Origin: Aphelidium insulamus
Lineage: Eukaryota > Aphelidiomycota > Aphelidea > Aphelidiaceae
Reading direction: 5' to 3'
Length of the DNA: 53,748 nt
Assembly: GCA_036784855.1 (NCBI GenBank)
Contig: JAZDSV010000072.1
Coordinates: forward strand, 1 to 53,748
The translations under genes and the position numbers were made by a program. The notes beneath the pieces were generated by a model. That model was not told where the DNA came from. It saw only the letters and a list, made by a program, of their open reading frames with translations, and made no database searches. Shown one piece after another: positions 42,146 through 53,748 of the stretch. Within the stretch, counting starts at the first letter, position 1. Every line of letters begins with the position of its first letter.

Positions 42146-44120
42146 ATGTCCAACTACTATCCGCCCCAGCAGGGCTATCCGCCTCAACAGGGCTATCCGC
42201 CACAAGGCTACCCGCCGCAGGGTTATCCGCCACAGCAAGGCTATCCACCACAGCAGGGCTATCCCCCTCAGCAAGGCTACCCGCCACAGCAACCACAGTC
42301 ACCGGGCAAGACAGCCAAGCCCACTGGATATGGCAATCTTGGCTCCAACAACAGCATGAATGATGCCGGACAGGGTGCTAACCCAGGTGGCCGCTTTGAT
42401 TACGTCAAGACTGGTCCCGTCTACCACGACCTGGTACGTGTATAAAGTGGTTCCACTGCACGTGACTCACACTCACACGCGCGCGTACAGTGGGCCACCA
42501 TTCTCTTTGTTCTGCACTTTATTGGTGAGGATCTTCCAAGATAGAGATACAATTAATTATGTAAATTAATCTAATCAGGATTTGTGGTGCTGAGCGGACT
42601 GGGAATTCAGCATCTGGTGCAGCACGGGTTCACCCAGGACAGCAGCCAGACATCGCCCAGCACGTCGAATAGTGGCACAGCCCAGGCCAATAACCCCAAT
42701 GGCACTAATGGTGGTTCATCTGGCGGCAACACGTCTAATCCCACTCCGGTGCCCGACGGTGCTGCCACAATGCTGCTTGTCATTCTGGGTGTCACGTCGC
42801 TCCTCGGCGCCGTGCTCAGTGGTTTCTACACCTTCTTGATGGAAAAGTATGTGACATCGTATATATGCAGCATTTTATTAATGTGCAGGTACGGCAAGTC
42901 GCTTATCAAGCTCACCTTCTTGTTATCGATTCTGTTTTACGCTGGCGCCGCCGCCCTCATGGTGGCACTGAAGGCGTGGGTAGGCGTTGTGATCTACGTC
43001 ATATTCGCCGCGATCACTGCGCTGTGCTACTTTTGGTGGCGCAGTCGCTTCCCGCTGGCGGCCCTGATCATGGCCACCGTTTGTGATATCACACGCACAT
43101 ACAAGGCCACGTACGCAATCGCCGCCATGAATCTGGTCATTCAGTTTGTGTACGCGCTGTGGTGGTCTGCCACCGTGGTGGGTGTACAGGCGCGCTGGAG
43201 CGGAGAGTCGCAGGCCAATGTGCAGCGCGGTCTCACAGCGTACTTGGTGTTCTCACTCTACTGGACTGGGCAAATCTTGAAAAACACTCTGCACGTCACA
43301 ATTGCCGGCGTGGTGTCGTCCTACTACTTTTTGAAGGGTGCGTACATTTATATACATCGAATGAAGTCGACTCATGTTTTGTTAGGCACTCCGGCCATGC
43401 CCGAGAACCCGACGCTGGGTGCCGCAAAGCGCGCCTTCACTAGTTCGTTTGGACCGATTGCATTTGGCTCGCTGATTGTGGCGCTGATCAAGTTTATTCG
43501 AGCGGCTCTGCGCAGCGCTTCGGAGCAAGGCTCGGCCATCTCATGCATTGTCGATTGCATCATGGGTAAAGTGTTGAAATATTCTCAACGGTATATATAT
43601 TCACATTCTCTGTGTAGGATGCATTGAGGGGCTGGTGCAGTACTTCAACACGTACGCCTACATCCACGTGGCCATATACGGCAAGTCGTTCTGCGACGCC
43701 GGCAAGGACACCTGGAATCTGATCAAATCGCACGGCATCGATGCCATCATCAACGACAGTTTGGTGTCCACCGTGCTCAGCTTCGGCATGCTGCTTGTGG
43801 GACTCATCTGCGCGCTGGTGGCCTGGGTGTGGGGCTATGCGGTATACCATGACAACGCGTGGGATGTGATGAGCGGTTACACGCTGCTGATTGCGTTTGG
43901 TGCCCTTATCATTGGTGCGTATTAAGTTACTTTCTACTGGATATGTCTAATAGTTCCATTAGGAATGGTGATGATGTCGGTGGTCACAATGGTCATTGAC
44001 TCTGGCACTTCGACGACGTTTGTGTGCATTGCCGAGGATCCCGCGGCACTGGCACGCACCAAGCCCGAGCTGTTCCGCAAGTTCACCGAGGTGTATCCAC
44101 AGGTTGCGTGGCGCGTGTAG
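42146..44120 (+). CDS. Choline transporter-like protein 1 (SLC44 family)
   Basis: Seven exons (42146-42433, 42491-42524, 42579-42846, 42889-43337, 43386-43565, 43618-43914, 43963-44120) give 557 aa. The cytosolic N-terminus carries Gly-Tyr-Pro-Pro-Gln pentapeptides encoded by a tandem repeat (42165-42300), then FDYVKTGPVYHD, the entry to the first helix, WATILFVLHFIGF. The family core includes SRFPLAALIMATVCDITR, the helix with YWTGQILKNTLHVTIAGVVS, the MPENPTLGAAKRAFTSSFGPI segment, and near the end ALARTKPELFRKF. SLC44/Pns1 proteins are plasma-membrane or organelle carriers of choline or ethanolamine with about ten helices. This is the first of five head-to-tail copies and the only one with the pentapeptide repeat. 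Confidence 0.9.
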
Positions 44121-44314
44121 TGGTCAGCTAAAAACTAATCAACATGGAATATTCTGAATAACATTGACGCACCATGTTCTTACAGTGGATATTGTATCCC
44201 AGGCCCACTAGAGCTGATATTTATGTCCACAATCAGATAAACTTCAGTCGCCAAGGAGACCATGCTACTGATGCACGAAGACTCCATTTGTCGCTTATCT
44301 AAAATACAGTATAA

Positions 44315-46205
44315 ATGTCTGGCGCCCGTCCCGCGCCGTGGGAACTAGGCGTGGCAGCCAGTGCAGCTCTCAAGAATGACGCAACTGTCGGCGGCAACAA
44401 GGCCAAGGTCACCAACTACGGGCAGTTGAGTTCGAACGCGCAAATTGCCGCCGGGAACAGTGCAGGCGAGCGCTTTGGCTACATCAAGACTGGGCCCGTC
44501 TATCACGACAAGGTGCGCACTATTGCGTGAATATCGTGTCATCTACTGACTTCGAATCCTATGGAGGTAGTGGGCAACCGTGCTGTTTATCGCGCACTTT
44601 TTCGGTAAGTGACTGTGGTATACGGCGTAAACGTCGTAACTCATAATGGAGCAGTGTTTATCGTGCTGAGCGGAATGGGCTTGTCGCACATGTCGCAGCA
44701 CGGTTTGGATCCCGCGGAGGAAGACAACAGCACGGACACCTCTAACCAGTCGGCGGCGGGCAGTACACAGCCGTCGCCCTATCCCGAACACGCGGCCACC
44801 ACAATGTTCTGGATCCTGGGTTTATCCGCGTTGTTGGGCGCGGCTCTAAGCGGTGGCTACGTCTATCTTATGCACCAGTACGTCCGTTGATTAATGACGC
44901 GTTTATATATATCAATTGCTCATCTTCAATGAAATTTGTCTGATGATAAATTATAGCCAAGGAAAGCACTTGATCAAGTTAACGTTTGCATTTGCATTGA
45001 TTTTCTATGGAGTGTCGATGGTCATGATGGTCTTGTCCGGCGCATGGCTGGGTGCCTTCCTGTATGCAGTGGCCGCCGTATTCACTGTCCTGTGCTACAA
45101 GTGGTGGCAGGGTCGGTTCCCGCTAGCAGCCTTGATCATGGAAACAGTGTGTGACATCACGAAAACCTATCCGGCCACCTATTCCGTGGCCGCCATGAAC
45201 CTGGTGATACAGCTGGTGTACACGGTGTGGTGGGCGGCCACAGTGCTTGGTGTGCAGGCGCGTTTCGGCAACCAGAGCAGTCTCGGGACACAGAAGCTAC
45301 TCACTTTTTTTCTGCTCTTCTCCTTCTACTGGACAAGCCAGATCTTGAAAAACACTTTGCACGTGACAATTGCTGGCGTGGTGTCCTCCTACTACTTTCT
45401 GAACGGTATTATAATGCTTTTATGTTGTACATAAGACATTCTGCAATATTGACCATAATCAATGTAGGCACGCCGGCCATGCCAGAGAATCCCACTGTTG
45501 GCGCCGCAAAACGTGCATTCACCAGCTCGTTTGGGCCGATTGCATTTGGATCGCTTATTGTTGCCATCATCAAACTAATTCGCACCTGGTTGCGCAACGC
45601 ATCTCGCCGCGCGCCGCTTGCTTCATGCATTATTGACTGCTTCATGGGTGGGTTGTATGGCAAATAGTCATATGCAGAAGAATCATCATTCATGATAGGA
45701 TGCATCGAGGGACTGGTGCAGTACTTCAACACGTACGCATACATCCACGTGGCCATCTATGGCAAGTCGTTCTGCGACGCCGGCAAGGACACCTGGAATC
45801 TGATCAAATCTCACGGTGTCGACGTCATCATCAATGACAACTTGGTGTCTTCGGTGCTAAACATGGGCATGTGGTGTGTGGGCCTAGCATGCGGTATGTT
45901 TGCGTGGATCATTGGATTTACTGTCTACCACGGCGACACGTGGAATTTGATGAGCGGCGTGACGTCGCTGGTGGCTGTTGGCGCCTGGTTAATCGGTGGG
46001 GTGAACACCTGTAACGTGTTCACTGACAGTGCTAACTGTTCCGGCAGGCATGTCCATGATGACGGTGGTCACAATGGTGATTGACTCGGGAACTTCGACC
46101 ACTTTTGTCTGCATTGCCGAAGATCCTGCGGCGTTGGCCCGCACCAAACCGGAGCTGTACCGCAAGTTTACCGAGGTCTATCCACAGATTGCGTGGCGCG
46201 TCTAA
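44315..46205 (+). CDS. Choline transporter-like protein 2 (SLC44 family)
   Basis: Exons 44315-44512, 44571-44604, 44655-44877, 44957-45405, 45468-45647, 45699-45995 and 46048-46205 give 512 aa. Exons 2 and 4-7 have exactly the lengths found in copy 1 (34, 449, 180, 297, 158 nt). The N-terminus is shorter and lacks the GYPPQ repeat, ending FGYIKTGPVYHDK. The loop after the first helix is Ser/Thr-rich (NSTDTSNQSAAGS) with a potential N-glycosylation site. Copies 1 and 2 are very similar in exon 6, where KSFCDAGKDTWNLIKSHG is shared. Confidence 0.92.
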
Positions 46206-46416
46206 ATCTTCCAACTTGGAATTTAAGCTAGTTTCGCTAAAGTACAGATATGACAGTAATAAAGGACCATATATGACATGATACTACAATGATGCAGGTT
46301 GTATTCTCTGATGTTTTATATGGACGACAGCTGTGTTTATTTAAACGTTGTTACCTTGGAGATTTCGCCATATAACTTTTCTGTCCTCTCCGTCAACTCC
46401 AAAAGTGCCTGTTATC

Positions 46417-48260
46417 ATGAATGGCTCCAAGCCATGGGCCTCCACTGTAATGATTAAGGGCTATAGTGAAATCGGTGACACCGAAACGGCCAGTAAGAAC
46501 TACTACGACCAGCTTGGTGCCAACTCACAGTTGGACTCGAATGTTGCCGCCGCTACCCGTTTCAGCTACTTAAAAACTCGACCCACCTACCACGACAAGG
46601 TACGACGATTATTGCTGTGTAGTTTTGTGACCAACTTGAATGCAGTGGGCAACGGTCTTGTTCGTTGCACATTTTCTCGGTTAGTGATCAGTGCGGTGCA
46701 TCTACACCACCAATGTTTACATAGTAAACCTTTGCGCAGTCTTTTTGGTACTAAGCGGAATGGGAATAGCATACTTGTCGGAGCATGGATTGTCGCCACC
46801 AAGTGACCTGAATGATGGAGCAGCAGAGCAATCAGCAACCAACGCCACAGCGATCGATCAGTCGACGATTCCCGATAATGCCGCGTCTACACTGCTGACC
46901 ATCCTGGGCGTCTCGACACTACTTGGAGCTGTACTGAGCGGTGTCTTCTTGTACTTGATACATCAGCAAGTTATACACTTGAACTTCCCGCTTCTAATCA
47001 TAGTATCAGCCACGGAAAGTCAATGATCAAGGTCACGTTTGGATTCTCGTTCCTCGCCTATGCTTCTGCTCTTATTGTGACGGCGCTGTGTGGCGCGTGG
47101 TTCGGAGTGTTTCTCTCCGTGGTGGCGTTGCTAGCCGTTGCAGTGTGCTACCTGTGGTGGCAGAGTCGATTCCCATTGGCGACCTTGGTCATGCAAACAG
47201 TGTGTGACATTACGAAAACCTATTCGGCAATATATTCCGTGGCCGCCATGAATCTGATGATCCAGTTGGTGTACACGGCGTGGTGGGTGGCCACTATTCT
47301 CGGTGTCGAAATGCGTTGGGGTGGAGAGCAGAACTTACGAGCGGGAACGCCACAGCTTCTTGCAGTCTATCTGCTCTTCTCGTACATGTGGACCAGCCAG
47401 ATCTTGAAAAACACACTGCATGTCACTGTGGCCGGCGTAGTGTCGTCCCACTACTTTCTCAAAGGTGATTATATAGATTATTAATATGTAGTCTGACTGA
47501 AACGTTTCCAAGGAACACAGCTGATGCCAGAAAACCCGACTCTCGGTGCGGCAAAGCGCGCCTTCTCCAGCTCCTTTGGCCAGATTGCGTTCGGATCCAT
47601 GTTTGCGGCAGACCTCAAACATGTGGCTGCAATACGCAATGCATCACCTTACTTCAACCCCTTTGCGGGTAACTATGATGTGTGTTACAGTATCTGCCAC
47701 TTATCATATGTATGACAGGCTGCATGGAGAAATTTGTCAAGTTATTTAACAAGTACACATTTGTTCTCGTTGCCATGTATGGCGAGTCCTTCTGTGATGC
47801 CGGCAAAGACACCTGGAAACTGATTGAGTCACGCGATATCGACGTCGTAATTAACGACAGCTTGGTATCGGCCGTGCTAAAGATGGGAATGTTTTCCGTT
47901 GGTGCCGTGTGCGCACTGGGTGCCTGGTTCGCTGGCTATGCTGTCTACCGTGACAACACCTGGAACGTGATGAGCGCATTCACCCTGATGGTGGCATTCG
48001 GTGCGCTGTGGATGGGTATTGCCTTGGCATTGCTGTAATCTCCATAATCTGTGGTCTAACTTAACTTAGGCGTGGCCATGATGCGGATAGTGACTACGGT
48101 GATCGACGCTGGAGCGGCCACTACATTTATGTGCCTTGCCGAGGATCCTGCTGCACTAAATCGCGCCAAGCCCGAGCTGTATCGAAAGTTCACCGAGGTT
48201 TATCCCCAGATTGCAAGGCGACGAGTTCCTGCTGAATCGCGTACCGGTAATTCAACGTAG
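46417..48260 (+). CDS. Choline transporter-like protein 3, divergent
   Basis: Exons 46417-46599, 46646-46679, 46740-46965, 47010-47464, 47513-47668, 47719-48015 and 48070-48260 give 513 aa. It is recognisable as a paralogue but less constrained: YLKTRPTYHDK replaces the usual KTGPVYHDK, and exon 5 is 24 nt shorter because RRAPLASCIIDC is replaced by a short SPYFNPFAG end. The C-terminus runs 11 residues past the usual Trp-Arg-Val. The third intron (46966-47009) begins GCAAGT, a GC-AG intron fixed by alignment with copies 2 and 4. No stop or frameshift was found, so it is likely expressed, perhaps with altered substrate use. Confidence 0.85.
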
Positions 48261-48408
48261 AACGGAAATAGACGGAAAGAAATGTGATTTGATGACACTG
48301 TATGCTATTTTCAGTCTCCGTGGAGAATACATAGGCCCATCACGGAAACAGTGACAAACAATTTCTGTGCACACTACAGCGACATACTACTCCAACAACA
48401 CTCCTCAA

Positions 48409-50317
48409 ATGTCTACCGGAATGAATGGTGCCGCGCCATGGGCACCCAGTGCACCGGCCAAGGTCGACGGTACGATTGGCGGCAATAAAGCCCGCGGCAA
48501 CAATTACGGCCAACTGGGTTCCAACACGCAGCTGGACGCGAGCGCGAGTGGTGCCGGTGACCGTTTCAACTACGTCAAAACGGGGCCCGTTTACCACGAC
48601 AAGGTACATCTGATGTGATATGCGTGTATAATTTGCACATTGACTTGACGATCAACTCTTTGGTAGTGGGCGACTGTCTTGTTCATTGCGCACTTCGTGG
48701 GTGAGTTTCTATGTCACCGATGCACACGGTAACATTATTGTACAGCCTTTGTGGTGCTCAGCGGAATGGGAATGTCGTACATGGCCACAAATGGATTGTC
48801 ACCGCAAAATGACACCAATAATGGACCGCCGCCACCACCGCCACCGCCGTCATCATCATCGCGACCCGTAGCCACATCCACCACGACTACCACCACAACG
48901 CAACAAGCACCGGCTACGGAGCCATTGAACTTTCTCGACCACGCCGCATCCACCATGTTTGCCATTTTGGGCGTCTCGGCACTACTCGGCGCCGTGCTGA
49001 GTGGCGGTTACGTGTACTTGATGCAACAGTGAGTTCCGGTATTAATTATTGCTCAGCACACGTGTTTAAACTCTGTCAACAGCCACGGAAAATCCATGAT
49101 CAAGGCCACTTTCGGCTTTTCATTTCTCGCCTACACTATTGCAATTATCGTTATGGCTTTGGCTGGCGCATGGTTTGGGGTGTTTATTTATGCGGCAGCG
49201 GCTCTCATCACCGGCCTGTGCTACATGTGGTGGCAGAGTCGATTCCCGCTGGCGGGCCTCATCATGGAAACAGTGTGTGACATTACGAAAACTTATCCGG
49301 CCACCTATTCCGTGGCCGCCATGAATCTGGTGATCCAGCTGGTGTACACGGTGTGGTGGGCGGCCACTGTCCTTGGTGTCAAGGCGCGTTGGGGTGACGA
49401 GCAGAGTGTGGCCACGCAAAACGTGCTTACATATTATCTGCTATTTTCGTACTTTTGGACAAGTCAGATTCTGAAAAACACTCTGCACGTCACCGTGGCT
49501 GGTGTCGTTTCGTCCTTCTACTTTCTTCAAGGTGATTACATGACGCAAGATATACCTGATCTTCTTGCTAACACACGTGTAGGAACACCCTCGATGCCAG
49601 AGAACCCGACGCTGGGCGCCGCCAAGCGTGCCTTCACCAGCTCCTTTGGCCCAATTGCATTCGGCTCTCTGATTGTGGCTGCGATCAAGTTTATCCGCTC
49701 GTCACTGCGCAATGCATCTCGTCGCGCGCCAATTGTTTCGTGCATTGTTGACTGCTTGATGGGCAAGTGTGTTGCCAACTCATTCTTGTTTCACTTATAA
49801 ATATTTTCAGGATGCATCGAGTCCCTGGTACAGTACTTCAACACGTATGCATTCATCCACGTGGCCATCTATGGCAAGTCGTTTTGCGACGCCGGCAAAG
49901 ACACCTGGAATCTGATCAAATCGCACGGCATCGACGTCATTATCAATGACAACTTGGTGTCGGCCGTGCTCACGCTGGGTATGTGGACCGTGGGACTGGT
50001 GTGCGCGCTGTTTGCCTGGATTACTGGCTATGCCGTTTACCACGACAATGCATGGAACTTGATGGGCGCAATCACGCTGCTGGTGGCATTCGGAGCACTG
50101 CTAATGGGTACGTAATAATCATGGAATGTTGTATGTACTGAGTTCTAATGCTTCACAAGGTATGGCCATGATGACGGTGGTGACCATGGTCATTGACTCG
50201 GGAGCGTCCACCACTTTTGTGTGCATTGCCGAGGATCCCGCAGCACTGGCCCGCACCAAGCCTGAACTGTACCGCAAGTTCACCGAGGTTTACCCGCAGG
50301 TTGCATGGCGCGTGTAG
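48409..50317 (+). CDS. Choline transporter-like protein 4 (SLC44 family)
   Basis: Exons 48409-48603, 48667-48700, 48746-49028, 49083-49531, 49583-49762, 49811-50107 and 50160-50317 give 531 aa. The first extracellular loop is enlarged by a proline run (codons at 48829-48849) and a Ser/Thr run, which accounts for its longer exon 3. The core is close to copy 2: MIKATFGFSFLAYTIAI, ETVCDITKTYPATYSVAAMN, SQILKNTLHVTVAGVVSSF. The fifth intron (49763-49810) begins GCAAGTG after ATGG; at the same place copies 1, 2 and 3 have GT donors. It is the second GC-AG intron in this array. Confidence 0.92.
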
Positions 50318-50493
50318 CCGTCCCGTATAATGGACACGTGCGCGTGTTTGAAGAAGATGTTACTCAAAATAGATATAGTCAGTATAATAGTGAAGGATAT
50401 AACATTAGGACAGAAGTACCGGATTGGCCGCACGCTGTGTACCACAGAAACACAATCTACGTATATTGTTGTTTTAATTCAATCTGCAACTCC

Positions 50494-52297
50494 ATGGTGT
50501 ACAGTAATGAGCAGTCGTACGTGCCGAAGCGCCAGAAACGCCCGTTAGATTCTCCATTTCGCCAGTCTGCCAAATCTGCTTCAGTAGATCCGCTGGTCGT
50601 CTCAAATTTGCAGTCTGGGCGCGGTTTTCGCGACAAGGTTTGACCGTAAATGTATAACTTTGACAGTGTGGCTAACTGTGGTTCGGGGCAGTGGGCTACC
50701 GCTCTCTTCCTACTTAATTGCGTGGGTATGTGTGGTATGATGTTACATTTGTCTAATGGGACAGTGTTTGGAGTATACGCGTACTACTCCGTCTCGTACT
50801 TGCTTGGTGCCGGCACCAGTGTGCTCGCAGCCGCGTCAGACAATTCGGCATCGAGCAGCAGACCAAGTGATACGGGACCACCGCGCACAAATCCACTGCC
50901 GGCCGATGCCATATCAAACATGGGCATCATGCTCGGCGGCGCGGCAGCACTCGGCGCATTGTTGTGCATGTCGTATGTGGGTGTGATGCACAAGTAAGTA
51001 GTAAACACATTCCACGCACCGAGCAATACTCAAATCATTCATCAGATGCAGCCAGAGAATGGTGAACATTACCTTTGCGGTTGCATTCATAGGCTGTCTT
51101 GCCGCCATCGTCACTCTGATGCTGTACCAGGCGTGGGCCGGTATGGGCATATTCATCGCGATGCTAGTTGTGACGGGGCTGTGCCTGATGAGGTGGAACA
51201 GTCGCATCCCACTGGCGTCCCTTATCATGGCCAGCGCGTGTGACGTGGCCAACAAACATCCCGCGGTGTTCCTGGTGTCGGCAGCGTGTGTGCTGGTGCA
51301 GCTCGTGTACACGCTGTGCTGGATTGTCGTGTTGATCGGGGCGCAAGCGCGTTGGAGCGGCGAAGAAAATGCGTCGTTGAGCAAGCTGCTGGAAGTGCAC
51401 CTCATCTTCTCATACTACTGGACATCTCAGGTGATCAAGAACGTGATGCACGTGACAGTGTCTGGTGTCGTGGCCGCCGAGTCTCTACTGTCTGGTAGGT
51501 GCGGTGTGATTCTGACACTGACACTGATGCTCATGATATGGCATTCCATCTGCCAGGTACTCCTGGAATGCCCCAGTGGCCGACGGTCGGTTCTCTGAAA
51601 CGCGCACTCACCACATCATTCGGCCCGATTGCATTCGGCTCCCTGATTGTGGCTCTTGTGGAAACTGTGCACTCCATGATCAGCAAGGCGGCCAGGCAGC
51701 ACCCAGTACTACTCTGCATACTGCAAGTTGCACTGAGTACGTCTCATATTGCGCATTTTATGTATATACTTATACTCATAAACTTTTAGGCTGCATGGAG
51801 AGCATTGTAAAGGCCATCAACAAGTACTCGTTTGTGCATGTGGCAATGTACGGCAAATCCTTCTGCGAGGCCAGCCATGACACGTGGTCACTGCTCAAGA
51901 GTCGTGGCATCGATGTTGTGATCAATGAGGTCATTGTTTCGTCGGTGCTGATGCTGAGCGCGGTAATCGTGGGTCTGGTGTGTGCGCTTGCTGCGTGGCT
52001 GGCGTGTTTCACTGTTTATGGCCACGGCCCGTGGGATGCCGTGCGTCAGTACAGCTTGTTACTGGCACTGGCTGCTTCGATTGTTGGTACGTGTAAATGT
52101 TCTGTGCGACTCTTGCACATGTGTTCAACCTTTGTGCAGGCATGACAATGTTCTCGGTGGTGGCCATGGTTGTCGACTCGGGTGCCTCCACCACCTATGT
52201 TTGCCTGGCCGAGTGTGAGGAGGCAATGGCGAGCAAAAATCCCGATTTGCACCGCCAATTCACCGCGGATTATCCGCAGTTGCAGTGGAAAGTTTAA
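50494..52297 (+). CDS. Choline transporter-like protein 5, most divergent
   Basis: Exons 50494-50637, 50692-50725, 50765-50993, 51046-51494, 51557-51736, 51790-52086 and 52140-52297 give 496 aa. Exon lengths 34, 449, 180, 297 and 158 nt equal those of copies 1, 2 and 4 although the sequence has drifted furthest. The N-terminal box is reduced to GRGFRDK. Core marks remain: RIPLASLIMASACDVAN, YYWTSQVIKNVMHVTVSGVV, KRALTTSFGPIAFGS, and KSFCEASHDTWSLLKSRG. AATAAA overlaps the stop codon (52296-52301). The ATG at 50494 is chosen because it is the nearest to the conserved box; an open frame extends further upstream. Confidence 0.88.
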
Positions 52298-52328
52298 TAA
52301 ATGGACATTAATTCAGGAAACAATTGTT

Positions 52329-52781
52329 CTATAGAGCTTCAAATACAGCCAACGTGTAATGCAATAGCTGACTGGTGCTGTCACCATCAGCTGTACTGCA
52401 TGTGGACAGCAAGTGATGTGCCAGTAGCTTGACCAGTGATGCCGTGTCTTGCTCATCCCCCGGACTCAGTGCCACAATCGCGCTCCACTCGGGCCACGCT
52501 GTCACGTTGAGATCAGTTCCTAATTTGTCGAGTGATGTCAGGTCAGCACTGGCGGCAATCTTGACACGTGTGAGTGCCTTTGTCGGTATACATGGTGGCA
52601 CACTGCACAGACACAGGTATACATATACTCTATGTATCACCTTTGCAATTAGCGCGTGAACGGCGCGCACGAGCAGGGTCAGAGTGCCGACTGAGGGGGC
52701 GGCACGCGATCTCTGCCAGTGCAGCCAACGCTCGGCGGTAGCCGCGCGGTCCACCCCGACCAGCTGCTCAGGCTTATCCAT
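52329..52781 (-). CDS. Small protein, possibly GST-C-like
   Basis: A 150-codon frame opens at ATG 52781. The N-terminus (GVDRAATAERWLHWQRSR) and helical character recall the C-terminal helical domain of GST-like tRNA-synthetase partners such as EEF1E1, but the match is weak. A stretch from GTGATACATAG to TGTGCAG (about 52602-52639, 38 nt) looks like an intron, yet removing it breaks the frame, so I keep the unspliced reading. If it is an intron, another indel or splice is needed. Confidence 0.5.
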   Translation of the reverse strand: MDKPEQLVGVDRAATAERWLHWQRSRAAPSVGTLTLLVRAVHALIAKVIHRVYVYLCLCSVPPCIPTKALTRVKIAASADLTSLDKLGTDLNVTAWPEWSAIVALSPGDEQDTASLVKLLAHHLLSTCSTADGDSTSQLLHYTLAVFEAL

Positions 52782-52850
52782 GCTTTATTCACTGTGTGCA
52801 ATGCGTGTATGTAATACGATAGTGTGCAATGTCATTGTCGCCCGGCAGCT

Positions 52851-53404
52851 TCACGTCAGACGCGGCTTGGCGAGCGGCTGGTACTTGTAGTACTGATAGG
52901 ATTTGAGCAGGTTGCCTGCGCCAGACAGACCCGCCACACTGGCCAGCACCACCGAATAGGTGTCGCCCACCTGGTAGGCGCGCGGGCCCACGATGGCCAG
53001 CAGCGCCAGTGACGCCACCGACGCGATGTTGTAGCCGTAGCGCGGCTGGTCGCGGTTGATGTAGTAGCCGGCCACATAGTAGCCTGCAGCCATCGCGGCG
53101 GCGACCATCGCGGCATTGGGGTCCATCAGGCGCAAGTAGGCGAATCCGGCCGCGGCCGCGCCTATATCATTGTAATGCAGTGGTTGTGTGTGGATGTGTG
53201 TATATGTTCAACTGTACATATATGATATCAGTATGCAGATGTGCACGTACAAGCACCGGCCATGATGTACTGCGGCCCGGGGTCCAGTGGGTCTACAGTG
53301 TGACGAGACCCGACACCGGTAGTCTTGTCCAGCTCTTCAGCCGCCGCGTCCTTTGCCTGGTTGGCCATGATCTTTATTTTGCGCGACGTGTCACTCTCGG
53401 CCAT
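52851..53404 (-). CDS. TMEM14-like small membrane protein
   Basis: Exons 53404-53251 and 53161-52851 (89-nt intron) give 154 aa. The first exon is polar and charged (MAESDTSRKIKIMANQAKDA); the second encodes four hydrophobic segments, starting AAAAGFAYLRLMDPNAAMVA and including IASVASLALLAIVGPRAYQ and YSVVLASVAGLSGAGNLL. The Gly/Ala-rich helices and a C-terminal SYQYYKYQ fit the TMEM14/UPF0136 family, whose members sit in mitochondrial or plastid envelopes and carry small metabolites or lipids. Assignment rests on pattern alone. Confidence 0.6.
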
Positions 53405-53748
53405 GAGTATGATGTGAGAGATTTGTGTGTGTGAGGGATAAGTAGCTTGGGAGTGAAGAGGAACAGACAAGGACCCAGGCCACTGCAGGCCATCAGAGTG
53501 CGCGCATATGTGACACTGAATAGAATGCCACGTATGAAGGTGTCTTTAACAGCGATGCGATGACTGTGTTGAGTGCTTGTATGTATGTTACAGAATTGTT
53601 ATGTACTGCCGATTGTATCATTGCCAGCATGTAAGTTGTATGGAGTAGTGTCACTTGTAACCAATGGACATACACTGTACATCTCTCACTGATGCTGCAC
53701 GCCATAAATCAATAGTAATATAGCAGAGAGAGAGTGCGTGCGCATACA
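53405..53748. other. Window edge, no gene recognised
   Basis: This is the 5' flank of the TMEM14-like gene. A minus-strand frame at 53493-53705 has no recognisable feature. Confidence 0.4.

Noticed and set aside
52602-52639. 38-nt intron in the small gene at 52.3 kb
   Set aside because: GT and AG are present, but removal shifts the frame and spoils the downstream reading.

Overview
This is nuclear DNA from a flagellated or ciliated unicellular eukaryote. Nearly every gene is split by very small spliceosomal introns, mostly 37-100 nt, and exon sums close on whole codons when these are removed. A B9D1 gene (cilium transition zone), a SmD3 spliceosome gene, a Ras GTPase, a cytosolic ArgRS and a uridine kinase-UPRT fusion are all clearly eukaryotic. 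The standard code is used. I cannot assign a lineage: the mix of a Cys-rich receptor kinase, LITAF, an SLC44 array and Cys-Pro-Trp-Asp ankyrin repeats occurs in several protist groups.

Layout. 0.2-2.3 kb: a Crypton-type tyrosine-recombinase gene with four introns of 37-43 nt. 2.4-6.8 kb: a small secreted protein and a receptor kinase (minus strand). 7.2-14.1 kb: a small membrane/coiled-coil protein, a RING-H2 E3, a LITAF-domain protein, a decayed F-box/ankyrin gene, B9D1 and a His-rich protein. 14.5-34.3 kb: housekeeping genes (uridine kinase-UPRT, SmD3, MATE transporter, ISCA1, Ras) interleaved with a family of secreted ankyrin-repeat proteins. That family has two intact copies (30.1 and 32.4 kb), three damaged copies (15, 21.6 and 25.8 kb) and a remnant (14.5 kb). 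The same stretch holds a partial MATE duplication, a kelch pseudogene and two related retroposon copies, one with a 12-bp target-site duplication. 34.5-41.4 kb: a type II membrane protein with a possible lysozyme/GH19-like ectodomain, a 12-repeat ankyrin protein and ArgRS. 42.1-52.3 kb: a head-to-tail array of five choline-transporter-like (SLC44) genes with the same seven-exon architecture. 52.3-53.4 kb: a small unidentified protein and a TMEM14-like membrane protein.

How it fits together. The ends of the window look like stable gene space, while 10-38 kb is a fast-evolving zone of ankyrin duplicates, gene conversion and retroposition. The secreted ankyrin family is the most novel element. 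Its members share a signal peptide and a short N-terminal module with two conserved cysteines ahead of ankyrin repeats, which are otherwise usually cytoplasmic. Four introns in three gene families use GC-AG rather than GT-AG boundaries, and conserved protein sequence across each junction supports them. Exon coordinates were worked out by hand from reading frame, GT/GC-AG boundaries and recalled family conservation; no search was run.
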